A program made the position numbers and the translations under genes. Shown here piece by piece: positions 35,561 to 38,169 of a stretch of DNA of 38,169 nt (within the stretch, counting starts at the first letter, position 1; each line of letters begins with the position of its first letter). Under the pieces are notes generated by a model. That model searched no databases. It saw nothing but the letters and a program-made list of their open reading frames with translations, and was not told the DNA's origin. Source of the DNA: Poteriospumella lacustris (Eukaryota; Sar; Chrysophyceae; Chromulinales; Dinobryaceae); the NCBI GenBank assembly GCA_008000375.1, contig SMOI01000161.1, positions 37,868-76,036 of the forward strand, in the 5' to 3' direction.

Positions 35561-38169
35561 CTACCACCACTTGACGGCGCTGCTGACGGCGGCGGCGCTG
35601 GGCTTCGCCGCCTTCGCCGGGCCGCCGAGCGCGGCCTTGGCGCTGCCGGGCGTCGCCGCCGCCGTCGCCGCGGCACTGGCGGCCGTCGCGTTGGCCGTCG
35701 CCGCCGCAGCCGCCGCCGCAGCGGCGGGCGTCGTCGGCGCCGCCATCGGCAGCAGCGCGAGCCGCGGCACCACCGCCGTCGCCGCGGCCGCGCCGCCGGC
35801 GAAGAGCTGGCCGAGCAGCTGGTCGGTGCTCTGGTCCTGCGCCGCGCTCGTCTGCGCGAACGTCGCCAGCGTCGAGAACGGCGCCGGCGCCGTGGCGCGC
35901 GTCGCGTCGCCGAAGAGCGTCAGCAGCCGCGTCGCGTCGCGCGCGCGGGGCAGCACGTCGCGGCGCAGGAGGCCCTCGGTGAGCTCGACCGTGATCGGGT
36001 CGAGCAGCGCCTCCGCCGCGTCGCGCAGCGCCGCGAAGCCGCAGCGGTCGCCGTCGCCGCTGCCGTCGGCGGCGCCGGTCGTCGTCTGCAGCAGCAGCGA
36101 CAGGTCGACGACGCTTTGCATCGCCGCGTCCTCGAGCCGCGTCTGCTGCTGGCTGCGCGTCAGCGGCTCGGGCGACGCGAAGAGCCGCGCGCCGTCGGAG
36201 CCCGGCGCTGCGCCCGGCGTCGCGGTCGCGAGCACCTGGCGCACCCAGAGCGCGTACACGTCGCGCAGCGCGTGCGCCAGCAGCTGCCGCGTCCAGCGCA
36301 GCGCCAGCGCGTGCAGCGACACGCGCCACAGCGGCGCCGTGTCGCCGGCGGCGCGCGCGGTGGGCAGCAGCGACGCGAACGACGCCAGCGTCACCGTGCG
36401 CGCCTCGTCGCCGTCGCCGTCGCTGTCGTCGTCGGCGTCAGCGTCAGCGGTGGCGGCGGTGGCGGCGGTGGCGGCGGTGGCGGCCATCGGCAGCGCGACG
36501 GGCGCCAACGTGTCGGCGGAGACGAGGTCGCGCGTGTAGCAGGCGGCGGTGTCGAGGAGGGCGCCGTGCAGCGCGGCCGAGGCCTGCGCCGGCAGCCACA
36601 TCGCCTCGCTCGCGCCCTGCTCCAGCTCCAGCGTGCGCCGCAGCCACGTCTGTCGCACGGCGCCCTGGCCGAGCTCCGCCGCCAGCGCCGTCGCCAGCGG
36701 CGGCACGTGGCGCGCGACGAGCGCCGCGGCGTAGAGCAGGTGCGCGAGGACGACGAGGTGGTCGAGCAGCCGCTCGACGCGCGCCGGGCCCTGCAGCTCG
36801 GCGGGCGCCACGCGCAGCGCCGGGCCGCAGACGAGCAGGAACTCGTCGTACGTGAGGCTGTGCAGCTCCGTCAGCGCCGGCACCGCGAGGCCGTCGCGCG
36901 CCGCCACCTGCGTCGCGTGGCGCACCACCGACGCCGACGACGGCGGCGGCGGCGGCGGCGGCGGCGGCGTCTTCTGCTCGTCGCTGCCGCCGCGTCGCCG
37001 TCCGTCGGCGGCGAGCGGCGCCGCGTGGAACAGCCGCAGCGTGTCGGCCTCGCGGTCGCCGACGCAGAGCGCGCGCAGCGCGTCGAGCGCCTCGTGCAGC
37101 TGCACGACGCCGTCGCCGTCGGTGTCGGAGATCTCGAACGCCGAGCGGCACTGCTCCTCCGCCACGCGCAGCGCCCCGCCGCCGCCGCCACTGACGCTGC
37201 AGCCGGCGGCGACGAGCAGCGCCTGTCGCGTGTACTTCGCGTGCTCGTGCGTGCGCAGGAGCCACGCGAGGCGCCGACGAAGAGCGCCGCGGCGCTGGCC
37301 ATCGCCTGCAGCAGCGCGCGGCCCTCGTCGTCGCCCTCCGCCGCGGCCGCCGTCGCCCGTCGGCGTCGCCTTCGGCAGCAGGTGGCGCCGCACCGCGCGC
37401 AGCACCGCGTCGTCGTCGTTCCGTCCGCCGCCGCGAGGCGCAGCGCGACGGCAGCCCGAGCAGCGTCGCGGGGCGCGCGGCGCCGCCGCCGTCGACGACG
37501 ACGAGGCGCAGCTGCTCGAGCACCTGGCGCAGCAGCGCCGACAGCTGCCCCAGCAGGCGACACGCGTTCGCCTGCAGCGCCTCCATCAGCGCCGCGCCCG
37601 ACAGCTGCGCGCTGCCCGCGGCGGCGGCCTCGGAGCGCTGCACGGGCGTGATCACGTCGTCGAGCAGCGTCAGCAGCTGCGCGTCGAGGCGCTGGCGCAC
37701 GCGTTCGGCCAGCAGACACAGCTCGGCCGACGACAGCGACCGCTGCAGCCGCCGCTGCCAGCGCCGCCGCTGCTCCGCCTCGGCCGCCGTCAGCGTCGCC
37801 GTCGCGCCGGTGGCCCACGCCGGCCGCAGCGTCACCTTCAGCGGCAGCACGTGCGCCCCGCCCGCGGCGGCGGCGGCGGCGCCGCTGTGCTGCACCGCCG
37901 CCGTGTAGAGCAGCTCGACGCCGAACGACTGCGCCAGCGTCGCGCGCAGGGCGCCGCAGGTGTCGCGGTAGATGTCCTCGCAGGCGGCCTGCAGCAGGCG
38001 CTCCACCTGCAGCAGGAACGACACGCGGAACACGCGCGTCCACAGCTGCAGGTTCGTCGCCTCGGCGCCGCCGCCGCCGCCGTCGCCGCTGCCGCCGTCC
38101 GCGTCGCCGTCGCCGTCCGCGTCGCCGTCGCCGTCGCGTGGCACTCGACGCCGCACGGGCGACGACGCG
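35561..38169 (-). CDS. EF-hand protein, 5' end outside window, frame broken several times
   Basis: Family not recognised. Stop at 35561; the coding sense is open to the right edge. The N-terminal part (38169 to about 37460) begins with an Asp/Gly repeat (DGDGDADGDGDADG) and then a helical region (LQLWTRVFRVSFLLQVERLL, LYTAAVQHSG, LLDDVITPVQRSE). Between about 37460 and 37260 the protein-like reading jumps among all three frames (DDDAVLRAVRRHLLPKATPT, then EGDDEGRALLQAMASAAALF, then RLAWLLRTHEHAKYTRQALL). The rest is one 500-residue frame containing an EF-hand loop DTDGDGVVQLHE (about 37093-37128), a run of nine Pro, a helical domain and an Ala-rich C-terminus. The EF-hand has all usual calcium-binding positions. 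No introns explain the jumps. GC is extreme, so sequencing indels are the likeliest cause; a pseudogene is the alternative. Confidence 0.65.
36453..36484 (+). repeat. GTGGCGGCG minisatellite within the EF-hand gene
   Basis: About four copies of a GTGGCGGCG-like 9-base unit, encoding an AAT repeat on the minus strand. Confidence 0.6.
36942..36967 (+). repeat. CGG run encoding polyproline
   Basis: Nine CGG-type triplets in a row encode a run of Pro residues in the EF-hand protein on the minus strand. Such runs are prone to length change and sequencing error. Confidence 0.7.

Noticed and set aside
1-38169. CRISPR array, bacterial operon, prophage or toxin-antitoxin system.
   Set aside because: Genes carry spliceosomal introns and eukaryotic families; no regularly spaced direct repeats with unique spacers are present.

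Overview
The window is eukaryotic nuclear DNA from a protist-like organism. Genes lie on both strands, and several are interrupted by short GT-AG introns of 44 to 83 bases. There are no operons, Shine-Dalgarno sites or bacterial-type genes. The mix of families (UBE2G1-type E2, IGHMBP2-type helicase, APC transporter, ferric reductase/NOX-type oxidoreductase, eukaryotic binding-protein-like protein, Rtc3-like SBDS protein, NT-C2/coiled-coil protein, arylsulfatase) does not fix a lineage. I call it a unicellular eukaryote of undetermined group.

Layout, left to right. A UBE2G1-like gene (minus, runs off the left edge) is divergent from a three-exon IGHMBP2-like helicase (1255-5036). Next come a possible solo LTR (5275-5570), a diverged ~530-base inverted repeat carrying a transposon-like peptide in both arms (5650-6175), and a secreted PPC/DUF296 protein (6334-6927). 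A small Ser-rich tail-anchored protein (minus, 7591-8109) is divergent from an APC transporter (8600-11048). A ferric reductase (13421-15049) sits between two long pyrimidine-rich spacers without genes. It is followed by a 919-residue unknown protein (16861-19620), a PBP2/NMT1-like protein (minus, 19964-21203), a small SBDS-domain protein (21883-22373), a 1788-residue NT-C2/coiled-coil protein (minus, 22552-27997), an arylsulfatase (minus, 28782-30782), a 671- to 741-residue unknown protein (31467 or 31257 to 33482), a spacer with repeats and a doubtful small spliced gene, and finally an EF-hand protein (minus, runs off the right edge) whose frame is broken several times.

The genes look like unrelated housekeeping and membrane or trafficking functions, and I see no gene cluster acting as one pathway. 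The most unusual items are the 12-fold YQDE repeat protein with a nearly identical internal DNA duplication, the inverted transposon fragment, a 28-base palindrome in one divergent promoter with a related motif in another, two long strand-asymmetric pyrimidine spacers, strong gene-to-gene GC differences, and the clustered frame breaks in the EF-hand gene.
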